A DNA stretch of 48,591 bases from Clostridia bacterium (lineage in GTDB: Bacteria > Bacillota > Clostridia > UBA1381 > UBA9506). The notes beneath the pieces were generated by a model. It was not told the DNA's origin. It saw only the letters and a program-made list of their open reading frames with translations, and made no database searches. The stretch covers positions 1-48,591 of the forward strand of contig JAFYXI010000018.1 of assembly GCA_017546245.1 (NCBI GenBank), read 5' to 3'. How positions within the stretch are numbered: position 1 is the first letter of the stretch; each line of letters starts with the position of its first letter. Shown in pieces: positions 33,206 through 41,291 of this stretch. Both the position numbers and the translations under genes were made by a program.

Positions 33206-34549
33206 ATGAAAGCACAATTGTCATCTATCTGGTATCAGGCACTTAAGGTGCTTAAAGAAGGAAAAGAGGTAAGCTCGTCAGCATATGACCATTGGATTGA
33301 ACCGCTCTTGCCTGTGGGCATATCCGAGGATACAATCTATTTAAAGGTGCCGACCGAGGTTCATTACGAAATAGTACAAACTATTCATTTGGATGCCATA
33401 ACCGAGGCAGTAAATTTTGTTGCTGACCGCAACTATAAGGTTGTAATTTTAGACTATAACGAAGAAACACCTCCCGAGCTTGAATATACGGTTGCATTCG
33501 ACCGTACGGGTGATGAGGCAACATCGTTAAATCCAAGATACACATTTGATTCGTTCGTTGTCGGCGATTCAAACAGATTTGCTCATGCTGCATCAAAGGC
33601 AGTTTCTGAAAAACCTGCATCGGCATTTAATCCGTTGTTTTTATATGGTGGAGCAGGACTGGGCAAAACCCATCTTGTTCAGGCTATAGGTAACAAAATT
33701 ATGAAGGATAATCCTTCTGCGAATATTCTTTATGTTACCAGCGAAAAATTTATGAGCGAATTTATTAACCTTATAGTAACAAAAAAGAACACAATAGATT
33801 TCAGAAATAAATATCGCACCTGTGATGTTTTGATTATTGATGATGTTCAGTTTTTATCAGATAAGGACCAGACACAGGTTGAGTTTTTCCATACCTTTAA
33901 TGCTCTTCATGAGGCGAACAAGCAGATTATTTTAACATCTGACCGCCCGCCAAAAGAGATTAAAGAGCTTGAAGAACGTATGAGAACACGCTTTGAGTGG
34001 GGGCTTATTGTAGATATTAAGCCACCTGATTTAGAAACCCGTGTTGCAATTTTACGTAAAAAGGCAAGTGAAGAAAGCTTTGAAGTTCCTGACGAAATTC
34101 TTTTTTACATTGCCGAAAACTTAAAATCAAATATCAGAAATCTTGAGGGCGTTTTAAAAAGACTTATTGCTTATAAAGTGCTTATGGGCAGACCTATTAC
34201 AATGGCATTGGCGGATGAAGCAATAAAAGAGTTTTTAAATAAAGATGAAGACAAGCACATAAATACAGAGTATATTTTGTCGATTGTGGCAAACTATTTT
34301 AACATTACCTCAGACGAGATTCTTTCATCAAAAAGAACCCAGGAGATTTCGTACGCACGTCATATTGCAATGTATTTAATACGCGAGTTTACTAACTTAA
34401 GCCTGCCTAAAATAGGTCAGGAGCTTGGCGGAAGAAACCACGCAACAATTATGCACGGCATTAAAAATATTGAAGCCGGTATGCAAACTGACAGAGATAC
34501 GAAAAAAATAATTGACGAACTGGTTAAAAATTTAGAAAACCGTGACTGA
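33206..34549 (+). CDS. dnaA: Chromosomal replication initiator DnaA
   Basis: ATP-dependent initiator that opens oriC. The 447 residues comprise an N-terminal interaction domain, an AAA+ domain with Walker A 'GGAGLGKTH' (148-156), Walker B 'LIIDDVQFL' (about 209-217) and sensor 'TSDRPPKEI', and a C-terminal DNA-binding domain with '[11 protein letters not shown]'. ATG 33206 gives the normal family length; the upstream frame overlaps the promoter. The ribosome binding site is not strong. The usual dnaN is missing downstream: an S4-domain gene follows immediately. Confidence 0.97.
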   Translation: MKAQLSSIWYQALKVLKEGKEVSSSAYDHWIEPLLPVGISEDTIYLKVPTEVHYEIVQTIHLDAITEAVNFVADRNYKVVILDYNEETPPELEYTVAFDRTGDEATSLNPRYTFDSFVVGDSNRFAHAASKAVSEKPASAFNPLFLYGGAGLGKTHLVQAIGNKIMKDNPSANILYVTSEKFMSEFINLIVTKKNTIDFRNKYRTCDVLIIDDVQFLSDKDQTQVEFFHTFNALHEANKQIILTSDRPPKEIKELEERMRTRFEWGLIVDIKPPDLETRVAILRKKASEESFEVPDEILFYIAENLKSNIRNLEGVLKRLIAYKVLMGRPITMALADEAIKEFLNKDEDKHINTEYILSIVANYFNITSDEILSSKRTQEISYARHIAMYLIREFTNLSLPKIGQELGGRNHATIMHGIKNIEAGMQTDRDTKKIIDELVKNLENRD

Positions 34550-34566
34550 TAGTGTGGAGGCAGAAT

Positions 34567-34782
34567 ATGAATATCGAAATTACCACAGAATACATAAAGC
34601 TTGACCAGCTTTTAAAGTTTTCGGGACTTTCTTTTTCGGGTGCCGATGCAAAAGAACTGATTTTAAGCGGAGTTGTAAGTGTAAACGGTGAAATCTGTAC
34701 CATGCGCGGTAAAAAAATCCGCCCCGGTGACGAGGTTTTATTAGAGCTTGACGATGAGCTGATTACGCTTACGGTAGAATAA
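34567..34782 (+). CDS. yaaA: S4-domain RNA-binding protein, YaaA-like
   Basis: A 71-residue protein consisting of one S4 RNA-binding module ('[33 protein letters not shown]' in outline, with '[13 protein letters not shown]'). It matches the conserved small gene between dnaN and recF in Bacillota (YaaA). ATG 34567 follows GGAGG; a GTG at 34552 is the longer alternative. It is 17 bases after dnaA and 2 bases before recF, so the three are an operon. Function in the family is not well defined. Confidence 0.88.
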   Translation: MNIEITTEYIKLDQLLKFSGLSFSGADAKELILSGVVSVNGEICTMRGKKIRPGDEVLLELDDELITLTVE

Positions 34783-34784
34783 TT

Positions 34785-35858
34785 ATGTATATTGAACATT
34801 TAAGCCTTAAGAATTTCAGAAATTATAAAAACGAAGAATTTTCGTTTATTCCGCATACCAATATATTATACGGAGAAAATGCGCAGGGCAAAACCAATGC
34901 GTTAGAGGCAGTATATCTTTTTTCGATCGGCAAGTCATTTCGCACCACGCAAGACAGAGAGTTAATTCGTTTTGGTGAAGAAACGGCGCGTGCCGAGCTG
35001 GTATTTTCTGATAATAAAAGGCAGCAGAAAATTGAAATAATACTGCGCCGTGACAAAAAGAAACAAATAAAAATCAACGGTGTAGTAATCCATAAGCTGA
35101 GCGAACTGGTGGGCAGGCTGAATGTGGTTTTGTTTTGCCCGGAGGAATTGGGATTAGTAAAAGAAGGCCCTAATGTGCGCCGACGTTTTTTAGATATTGC
35201 ATTAAGCCAGTTAAGACCAAATTATTATCATTTGTTAGGGCTTTATAACAAGGTTTTGGAGCAACGCAATAATCTTATTAAAAAAATAAAATTTCAAAAT
35301 GCCTCGTCGCTTGCCGATACTATGTTTGTATGGAACGAAAAGCTTGCGACATATGGCGTTCAGATTGCGGCATACCGTTCTGAATTTGTAAAACTGCTTG
35401 AGGGTTATGCAAAAAAAGTTCATTCCGAAATTTGCGGTGAAGAGCTTTTGGTTGAGTATCGCACAAGAGTGGGCACAAAAGAAGATTTTTTAGAAAAGCT
35501 TAACAACAATTTAGACAAGGAAATAGAGCAGGGATACACCCTGTACGGTCCGCACCGCGACGATATTTATCTTGCGGTATCGGGCAAAGATGCCAAAAAC
35601 TTTGCATCGCAAGGTCAGCAGCGCACGATTGTTCTGTCGCTGAAGTTGGCTCAGGCAGATTTGCTTTTCGAAGAAACAGGCGAATATCCTGTGCTTTTGC
35701 TTGATGATATAATGTCAGAGCTTGATTCAGGAAGAAGAGCATATCTTGCAGGCAAGATTTTAAACAAACAGGCAGTTATTACCTGCACAGATGTAGAGCA
35801 AAATCTTAAAACAGATACAGCTAAAACTATTCACATAAAAAGCGGAGCTATTTTATAA
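34785..35858 (+). CDS. recF: DNA replication and repair protein RecF
   Basis: SMC-like ATPase that loads RecA at gapped DNA. The 357 residues have Walker A 'GENAQGKTN' (30-38), the family segments 'LSLKNFRNYKNEEF' and 'GPHRDDIYL', the ABC-like signature 'ASQGQQRTIVLSLKLAQ' and Walker B 'PVLLLDDIMSELD'. It starts two bases after the S4-domain gene, as in other Bacillota origin-proximal operons, and is followed by remB after 16 bases. Confidence 0.95.
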   Translation: MYIEHLSLKNFRNYKNEEFSFIPHTNILYGENAQGKTNALEAVYLFSIGKSFRTTQDRELIRFGEETARAELVFSDNKRQQKIEIILRRDKKKQIKINGVVIHKLSELVGRLNVVLFCPEELGLVKEGPNVRRRFLDIALSQLRPNYYHLLGLYNKVLEQRNNLIKKIKFQNASSLADTMFVWNEKLATYGVQIAAYRSEFVKLLEGYAKKVHSEICGEELLVEYRTRVGTKEDFLEKLNNNLDKEIEQGYTLYGPHRDDIYLAVSGKDAKNFASQGQQRTIVLSLKLAQADLLFEETGEYPVLLLDDIMSELDSGRRAYLAGKILNKQAVITCTDVEQNLKTDTAKTIHIKSGAIL

Positions 35859-35874
35859 TCAGGGGGTAAGAGTA

Positions 35875-36156
35875 ATGTTTTTACACTTGGGTGGCGATAC
35901 AGTAGTTAATTTAAAAGATGTTATCGCAATAATGGATTTAGATGTTACCAGTACCTCTAAAATAACGCGTGAGTTTTTAGCGGTTGCTGAAGAAGAAGGC
36001 TTTGTTGTAAATGTTTCTGAGGATTTGCCTAAATCGTATGTGTTAACAGAAATAGACCACGAAAGTAAAATTTTTGTGTCGCCTATTTCGTCAGCGACGC
36101 TTTTAAAAAGAGCTAAAAGCTTTTCGAGTATAGCGGCAACAATCGAGATAGAATAA
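35875..36156 (+). CDS. remB: Extracellular matrix regulator RemB-like (DUF370)
   Basis: A 93-residue member of the RemA/RemB (DUF370) family: 'MFLHLGGDTVVNLKDVIAIMDLD' at the start and 'KSYVLTEIDHESKIFVSPISSATLLKRA' later. RemA forms DNA-binding rings that control biofilm genes in Bacillus; RemB (YaaB) is encoded between recF and gyrB there, so its place after recF supports RemB. Here gyrB does not follow; a tRNA gene does. Ribosome binding site AGGGGG. Confidence 0.88.
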   Translation: MFLHLGGDTVVNLKDVIAIMDLDVTSTSKITREFLAVAEEEGFVVNVSEDLPKSYVLTEIDHESKIFVSPISSATLLKRAKSFSSIAATIEIE

Positions 36157-36191
36157 CCGATAAAATTTTTCTATAAATTGCAAGAAAATGT

Positions 36192-36220
36192 TTGACAAAC
36201 ACTTACAGTTTGTGTATAAT
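36192..36220 (+). promoter_or_regulatory. Consensus promoter of tRNA-Pro
   Basis: Perfect TTGACA (36192-36197) and TATAAT (36215-36220) with a 17-base spacer, ten bases before the tRNA. Confidence 0.93.
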
Positions 36221-36230
36221 AATAGGGTAT

Positions 36231-36307
36231 CTGGGTGTGGCGCAGTTTGGTAGCGCGCTTGAATGGGGTTCAAGAGGCCGCTGGTTCGACTCCAGTCACT
36301 CAGACCA
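36231..36307 (+). tRNA. tRNA-Pro (anticodon GGG)
   Basis: Complete cloverleaf with encoded CCA: acceptor CTGGGTG/CACTCAG, D stem GCGC/GCGC, anticodon stem CTTGA/TCAAG with loop ATGGGGT (anticodon GGG), and T arm GCTGG-TTCGACT-CCAGT. It reads CCC and CCU codons. Confidence 0.96.
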
Positions 36308-36309
36308 CG

Positions 36310-36341
36310 TCGGAACAAGTTACGCTTGTTCCGATTTTTTT
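36310..36341 (+). terminator. Terminator of tRNA-Pro
   Basis: A 10-bp perfect stem (36310-36319 with 36325-36334), loop TTACG, followed by seven T. Confidence 0.92.
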
Positions 36342-36347
36342 ATACAC

Positions 36348-36401
36348 ATAAAACAATAAAAACCGCTAAACTGTTCAGTTTTGCGGTTTTTATTGTTTTA
36401 T
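36348..36401. repeat. 26-bp near-perfect inverted repeat
   Basis: Arms 36348-36373 and 36376-36401 are complementary except at one position, with a two-base centre. The outer parts are AT-rich and the inner part is CCGC/GCGG. It sits after an already complete terminator and before the promoter of the oxidoreductase operon. The sequences TTATACACA (36340-36348) and TTATGCACT (36398-36406) flank the arms and resemble DnaA boxes. Extra terminator, protein site or repeat family member: not decided. Confidence 0.6.
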
Positions 36402-36466
36402 GCACTTAGAATATACAAAAAATGTCGGTTTTTTGCAATAAATGTAGTATTTTTTTAAAAATATAC

Positions 36467-36495
36467 TGTACATCAAGCAAAAATTGTGATATAAT
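36467..36495 (+). promoter_or_regulatory. Promoter of the 2-oxoacid oxidoreductase operon
   Basis: TGTACA (36467-36472), 17-base spacer, TATAAT (36490-36495), with TGA upstream (extended -10). Bases 36484-36501 (TTGTGATATAATTTATAA) match the Rex consensus at 10 of 14 positions, a weak candidate operator. Confidence 0.65.
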
Positions 36496-36544
36496 TTATA
36501 AGATAGCGGAGGTGTACCGCATATAAATGAAAAGTGGTGAAGGG

Positions 36545-37213
36545 ATGAACAAAAGAATTCATATTATTGTGGGGCATTACGGCAGCGGAAAAACAGAGTT
36601 TGCAATAAACTATGCAATTAAGCTCAAAGAGTCCTGCGATAAGGTTATGATTGCGGATTTAGATATTGTAAATCCCTATTTTCGTACCAATGATGTAAAA
36701 GATATGTTAAAGGAAAAAGGTATTTCTGTTCTGGCATCCGAGTATGCAGGCAGTAATGTCGATATACCGGCTCTTCCTGCAAATATACACAGCTTGTTTG
36801 ATGATAAAAATGCAGCCGTTGTTTTAGATGTCGGTGGTGACGAAGACGGTGCAGTGGTGCTTGGAAGATTTAAACAGCAAATTGAATCAGAAGGTTATGA
36901 AATGCTGTTTGTAGTAAATACATTCAGACCTTTAACAAATGACAGCAATTCTATTTTGCAGGTGCTTGGCGAGGTTGAAGACGCAAGTCGTCTTAAAGTT
37001 ACCGGTCTTGTAAATAATTCAAATCTTCAGCATCTGACAACATCGGCAGATGTTATAAAAGGTCAGAGTGAGATAGATGAGGCAGCTAAAAAGCACGGCA
37101 TTGCCGTGTCATATATATCGGGATTGCCCGAAGTGCTTGACGGTTTAGATGAAAAGACTAAAGAAAAGGCATTCCCTATTAAAAGATACTTGGATTTGGG
37201 GTATCAGTTTTAG
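36545..37213 (+). CDS. P-loop NTPase (ParA/MinD-like), oxidoreductase-associated
   Basis: A 222-residue protein with P-loop 'GHYGSGKTE' (10-18), then 'KVMIADLDIVNPYFRTNDV' and 'AAVVLDVGGDEDGAVVLGR', features of SIMIBI-class NTPases of the ParA/CobQ type. The start is either ATG 36545 (chosen) or ATG 36527, six codons longer; GGAGGT at 36508-36513 suits neither perfectly. It heads the operon with ferredoxin and alpha and beta oxidoreductase genes. A role in cofactor insertion or assembly of the enzyme is a guess from context. Confidence 0.75.
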   Translation: MNKRIHIIVGHYGSGKTEFAINYAIKLKESCDKVMIADLDIVNPYFRTNDVKDMLKEKGISVLASEYAGSNVDIPALPANIHSLFDDKNAAVVLDVGGDEDGAVVLGRFKQQIESEGYEMLFVVNTFRPLTNDSNSILQVLGEVEDASRLKVTGLVNNSNLQHLTTSADVIKGQSEIDEAAKKHGIAVSYISGLPEVLDGLDEKTKEKAFPIKRYLDLGYQF

Positions 37214-37248
37214 TAAATTATTTTCAATTGATTTTGGAGGTGTAATAA

Positions 37249-37455
37249 ATGGCAAAGGTCGTTTTTAACGAAGAAAAATGTAAAGGATGTTATCTTTGTA
37301 TGACTGCTTGTCCGAAGAAGATTATTGTTATCGCAGAGGACAGAATGAATGCAAAGGGTTTTCGTCCTGTCGAGGTTTTAGAAATGGATAAATGCCTTGG
37401 CTGTGCAATGTGTGCGACTATGTGTCCTGATTGCGTTATCGAGGTATTTAAGTAA
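37249..37455 (+). CDS. 2-oxoacid:ferredoxin oxidoreductase delta (4Fe-4S) subunit
   Basis: A 68-residue ferredoxin-like subunit with two CxxCxxCxxxC clusters: Cys 11, 14, 17, 21 and 49, 52, 55, 59. It passes electrons from the catalytic subunit to free ferredoxin. GGAGGT precedes the ATG. It lies 35 bases after the NTPase and 43 before the alpha subunit, the usual vorD/korD position. Confidence 0.92.
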   Translation: MAKVVFNEEKCKGCYLCMTACPKKIIVIAEDRMNAKGFRPVEVLEMDKCLGCAMCATMCPDCVIEVFK

Positions 37456-37498
37456 GACTGACAAAATTAGTTAATTATTAGAAAGGAAGTAGTAATAA

Positions 37499-38563
37499 AT
37501 GGCTGAAAAAGTTTTGGTAAAAGGAAACGAAGCCCTTGCAGAAGCGGCTATTCTTTCCGGCTGCCGTCATTATTTTGGTTATCCGATTACACCGCAGACA
37601 GAAATTGCTGCATATATGGCAAAACGTATGCCAAAGGTTGGCGGTGTATTTCTTCAGGCAGAAAGTGAAGTTGCTGCCGCAAATATGGTATTTGGTGCTG
37701 CCGGTGCAGGTGCTCGTGCACTTACATCATCATCAAGCCCCGGTATCAGCTTAAAGGCAGAGGCTCTGTCTTATATCGCAGGCTGCGATTTGCCTTGCGT
37801 TGTTGTAAACATTGTTCGTGCGGGTCCGGGTCTCGGCGGTATCCAGCCGGCACAGTCTGATTATTATCAGGCTACAAAAGGTCATGGTCACGGCGACTAT
37901 CAGATGATAGTTTTAGCTCCAAGCTCTGTTCAGGAGATCATCCACTTAACAGCAGACGCTTTCGATTTAGCCGACCTTTATCGTATGCCCGTTATGATTA
38001 TGGGTGACGGTATGTTAGGTCAGATGATGGAGCCTGTTGAATTTGACCTTGGCGAACGTCGCAAGCTGCCTGAAAAAGACTGGGCAACAACAGGAACAGA
38101 TATGAAACGTAAGCACAACATTATAAACTCTCTTATTATGAATCCTGACGATTTAGAGGCTTGTGTTCGTGCTCGTTATGAAAGATATGAGCAGATTAAA
38201 GCTACCGAAGCAAGAGCCGAAGAGTATATGATGGACGATGCAGAATATATGATTACTGCATACGGCACAACTGCACGTATTGCTAAAAATGCTATTGTTG
38301 AACTGCGCAAAAAGGGAATTAAAGTTGGTCTGATTCGTCCTATTACACTCTGGCCGTTCCCTGAAGCTGCTTACAAAAAATATGCTGATAAGGTTTCGGC
38401 AATCTTAAGTGTCGAAATGAGCATGGGTCAGATGGTTGATGATGTAAGACTTGCAGTAAACGATAAAGTTCCCGTACATTTCTACGGACGTACCGGCGGT
38501 AACATTCCGTATCCGGACGAAATTATTAAAGCTATGGAAGAAATTGCAGGAGGTGACAAATAA
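37499..38563 (+). CDS. 2-oxoacid:ferredoxin oxidoreductase alpha subunit (VorB/KorA type)
   Basis: The 354-residue pyrimidine/core subunit. It shows 'GCRHYFGYPITPQTEIAAYM', 'AESEVAAANMVFGAAGAGARALTSSSSPGI' in outline and the conserved 'RAGPGLGGIQPAQSDYYQ'. The C-terminal domain begins near residue 240 ('AEYMITAYGTTARIAKNAI'). It closely resembles clostridial 3-methyl-2-oxobutanoate (VorB) subunits, but 2-oxoglutarate is also plausible because acn and icd are encoded in the same region. The stop overlaps the beta start (TAATG). Confidence 0.9.
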   Translation: MAEKVLVKGNEALAEAAILSGCRHYFGYPITPQTEIAAYMAKRMPKVGGVFLQAESEVAAANMVFGAAGAGARALTSSSSPGISLKAEALSYIAGCDLPCVVVNIVRAGPGLGGIQPAQSDYYQATKGHGHGDYQMIVLAPSSVQEIIHLTADAFDLADLYRMPVMIMGDGMLGQMMEPVEFDLGERRKLPEKDWATTGTDMKRKHNIINSLIMNPDDLEACVRARYERYEQIKATEARAEEYMMDDAEYMITAYGTTARIAKNAIVELRKKGIKVGLIRPITLWPFPEAAYKKYADKVSAILSVEMSMGQMVDDVRLAVNDKVPVHFYGRTGGNIPYPDEIIKAMEEIAGGDK

Positions 38564-39309
38564 TGCAGCAGGTATTTAAAAAACCAAACGCTCTCTGTGA
38601 TGTTAATCTGCATTATTGCCCCGGTTGTACACACGGTATAGTACACCGTCTGGTTGCAGAGGTTTTAGATGAATTAGGAATCGAAGGAAAAGCTATCGGT
38701 GTTGCACCGGTTGGCTGCTCGGTTTTTGCATACGATTATTGGGAATGTGATATGCAGCAGGCTGCGCACGGTCGTGCTCCGGCAGTTGCAACAGGTATCA
38801 AACGAGTTCATCCTGACAAGGTTGTATTTACTTATCAGGGCGACGGTGACTTAGCATCTATCGGTACTGCTGAAACTGTACATGCTGCAATGCGTGGTGA
38901 AAACATCACCATTATATTTATTAATAACGCAATTTACGGTATGACCGGCGGACAGATGGCTCCTACATCTTTGCCGGGTCAGGTAACACAGACTTCGCCT
39001 TACGGTCGTGATCCTAAAACTCAGGGTTACCCTGTTCGTATGAGCGAAATGCTTGCACAGACTGACGGTGCGGCATACATCGAACGTGTGGCTGTTGACT
39101 GTGTTAAAAACGTAAACAATGCCAAAAAAGCAATTAAAAAGGCTTTCCAGACTCAGTTAGACGGCAAGGGCTTCTCTTTGGTAGAGGTTTTATCTACTTG
39201 TCCTACAAACTGGGGTAAATCTCCGATTGAAGCTTTAGACTGGCTCAGAGAGAATATGATTCCTTACTATCCTTTGGGAGTTAAAAAGGATAAAACAACC
39301 GAAGAATAA
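38563..39309 (+). CDS. 2-oxoacid:ferredoxin oxidoreductase beta subunit (TPP-binding)
   Basis: A 248-residue thiamine-pyrophosphate subunit. 'HYCPGCTHGIVHRL' at 18-31, 'PVGCSVF', the TPP motif beginning GDGD (93-96) and 'NNAIYGMTGGQMAPTS' (121-136) are typical. It is translated from an ATG overlapping the alpha stop. A gamma subunit would normally follow, but a hairpin and then recX come next, so the operon as seen is delta-alpha-beta only. Confidence 0.92.
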   Translation: MQQVFKKPNALCDVNLHYCPGCTHGIVHRLVAEVLDELGIEGKAIGVAPVGCSVFAYDYWECDMQQAAHGRAPAVATGIKRVHPDKVVFTYQGDGDLASIGTAETVHAAMRGENITIIFINNAIYGMTGGQMAPTSLPGQVTQTSPYGRDPKTQGYPVRMSEMLAQTDGAAYIERVAVDCVKNVNNAKKAIKKAFQTQLDGKGFSLVEVLSTCPTNWGKSPIEALDWLRENMIPYYPLGVKKDKTTEE

Positions 39310-39340
39310 TAGGTCGCTTATTATTTAAGTATGATTAAGA

Positions 39341-39373
39341 CGAAGCAAAGCAGATAAATTCTGTTTTGCTTCG
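39341..39373 (+). terminator. Hairpin after the oxidoreductase operon
   Basis: A 13-bp stem with one G-U (39341-39353 with 39361-39373), loop ATAAATT. The downstream T tract is poor, so it is a likely but not perfect terminator. Confidence 0.65.
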
Positions 39374-39450
39374 GCTTGTATACTTTAGTGGTAAGTCAGA
39401 CCTTTTTATGTTTTATGGCAGTATTAATATCCTAAAAAGGATTGATAATA

Positions 39451-40086
39451 ATGGTAGTAACAAAAATTGAACCGCAAAAAAAGAACAAAAACCGAAGCTC
39501 TGTTTATATTGATGACAGCTTCGCTTTTGGGATTGATAATTTTGACCTTTTAAAGCTAAAAATAAAGGTCGGAACAGAGTTAGACAGCGAAAGGCTTGAG
39601 TTTATTCATCAGACTGTGCTTTTATCTGCCGCGAAAAACTACGGAATGAAACTGACATCTGTGCGAAATTATACGAAAGCATCGTTCTTGCGCAAGATGC
39701 TTGGAAAAGGCTTTGACGAGCGCGAAATAAACCGGACTATCGAATTTTTGGAAGAATATAAGTTATTAGATGATGAAGAATATGCAAAGAGATTTATAAA
39801 CGATTGTATTAATCTAAAAGGATACGGCAAGTATCGTATAAAAAACGAGTTAAGAGAAAAAGGACTTGACAAAGAAACAGCAGACAGAATTTTGTCAGAA
39901 TATGATTTTAACGATATTGAAGAGGAAAAAATATTGCCGCTGGCACAAAAAAAACTCGGCGGCGATTTTACGATACAAAATATAGCAAAAACAAAAAGAT
40001 ATTTAGCATCACGAGGATTTGGCTTTGATGCGATAGACAGCGCAATAAGAAAAATTGCGGGCAAGGAGGAATGGAGCGAATGTTAA
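39451..40086 (+). CDS. recX: Regulatory protein RecX
   Basis: RecX modulates RecA filaments. The 211-residue protein has the family's repeated three-helix units: 'FLRKMLGKGFDEREINRTIEFLEEYKLLDDEEYAKRFI' (in outline) followed by 'KGYGKYRIKNELREKGLDKETADRIL'. ATG 39451 lies 9 bases after AAAGGA; a TTG three codons upstream is the alternative. Its end overlaps coaBC by seven bases. Confidence 0.87.
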   Translation: MVVTKIEPQKKNKNRSSVYIDDSFAFGIDNFDLLKLKIKVGTELDSERLEFIHQTVLLSAAKNYGMKLTSVRNYTKASFLRKMLGKGFDEREINRTIEFLEEYKLLDDEEYAKRFINDCINLKGYGKYRIKNELREKGLDKETADRILSEYDFNDIEEEKILPLAQKKLGGDFTIQNIAKTKRYLASRGFGFDAIDSAIRKIAGKEEWSEC

Positions 40087-41291
40087 ACGACAAAATACTT
40101 TCGGGCAAGCACATTTTAATAGGTGTGTGCGGAGGAATTGCCGCATATAAAATTCCGGATTTAATAAGTAAACTGGTAAAGCTTGGTGCAGAGGTTAAAG
40201 TTGTTATGACCCGTGCTGCAACCGAGTTTGTAACACCGCTTACATTTCAGTCTATGTCTCACAACCCTGTTGCGGTCGATATGTTTTCAGAGCCTGTCGC
40301 GTGGGAGATAAGACATATATCTTTAGCTCAGTGGGCAGACACCTTGCTTGTTGCCCCGGCTACTGCCAATATGATAGGAAAGCTTGCAAACGGCATAGCA
40401 GACGATATGCTCTCAACCGTAGCTATGGCAACACGTGCGCAGGTTTTGGTTGCACCTGCAATGAATACTGCAATGTATGAAAATGCGGCAACTTGTGCAA
40501 ACCTTGAAACATTAAAAGAACGCGGAATAAAAATAATCGAGCCTGCTGTGGGAAGACTTGCCTGCGGAGATAGCGGTAAAGGCAAGCTTGCAGATGTAGA
40601 GGTATTGCTTAATTCACTTATATACGAGGTGGCATGTGAAAAGGATTTAGCCGGCAAAAAAGTTATGGTGACAGCCGGTGCTACCATAGAAGCTGTTGAC
40701 CCGGTACGTTTTTTAACAAACCACTCAAGCGGAAAAATGGGTATAGAAATTGCACGTGCGGCACAGCTTCGCGGTGCGGATGTAATCTTAGTTTGCGGAA
40801 GCATCAGTGTCGAAACACCTATGGGTGTTAACGTTATAAAAGTTAAAAGTGCGCAGGATATGTTTGATGTGTGCACATCGTATCAGAAAGATGCTGATGT
40901 TATAATAAAGGCTGCTGCTGTTGCAGATTTTAGACCCAAAGATGTTGCCGATAATAAAATTAAAAAAGAGGGCGGCTTTGATGGGGTAATTCATCTGGAG
41001 CATAATCCCGATATTTTAAAGCATTTAGGGGAGCATAAGCCCGAGGGACAGATTTTGGTAGGATTCTGTATGGAAACTCAGGATTTAATTGAAAATGCCA
41101 AGAAAAAGCTTGACAAAAAGAATCTTGATATGATTGTTGCAAACAGCTTGACAGAGCCAAATGCAGGCTTTAAATCAGATACAAACACAGTAACGATTTT
41201 AGATAAAAACGGAAAAATTGAAGCCTTAGATAATATGAGCAAATTCTGTGTTGCGCAAGAATTGCTTGACAGGGTGGTAAAATGTCTGTAA
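40080..41291 (+). CDS. coaBC: Bifunctional phosphopantothenoylcysteine decarboxylase / synthetase
   Basis: Two steps of coenzyme A synthesis in one chain of 403 residues. The N-terminal CoaC flavoprotein half (about 1-185) has 'LIGVCGGIAAYKIPDLI', 'HISLAQWADTLLVAPATANMIGK' in outline and 'APAMNTAMYENAA'. The C-terminal CoaB half has 'VMVTAGATIEAVDPVRFLTN', 'SSGKMGIEIA' and 'AAAVADFRPK'. The start is either ATG 40080 (chosen, 10 bases from GGAGG) or ATG 40071, which touches the site. It overlaps priA by 10 bases, as in other Bacillota. Confidence 0.94.
   Translation: MLNDKILSGKHILIGVCGGIAAYKIPDLISKLVKLGAEVKVVMTRAATEFVTPLTFQSMSHNPVAVDMFSEPVAWEIRHISLAQWADTLLVAPATANMIGKLANGIADDMLSTVAMATRAQVLVAPAMNTAMYENAATCANLETLKERGIKIIEPAVGRLACGDSGKGKLADVEVLLNSLIYEVACEKDLAGKKVMVTAGATIEAVDPVRFLTNHSSGKMGIEIARAAQLRGADVILVCGSISVETPMGVNVIKVKSAQDMFDVCTSYQKDADVIIKAAAVADFRPKDVADNKIKKEGGFDGVIHLEHNPDILKHLGEHKPEGQILVGFCMETQDLIENAKKKLDKKNLDMIVANSLTEPNAGFKSDTNTVTILDKNGKIEALDNMSKFCVAQELLDRVVKCL

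Noticed and set aside
36103-36318. 71-residue minus-strand frame over tRNA-Pro
   Set aside because: It is antisense to the tRNA and to the end of remB, with no start signals.
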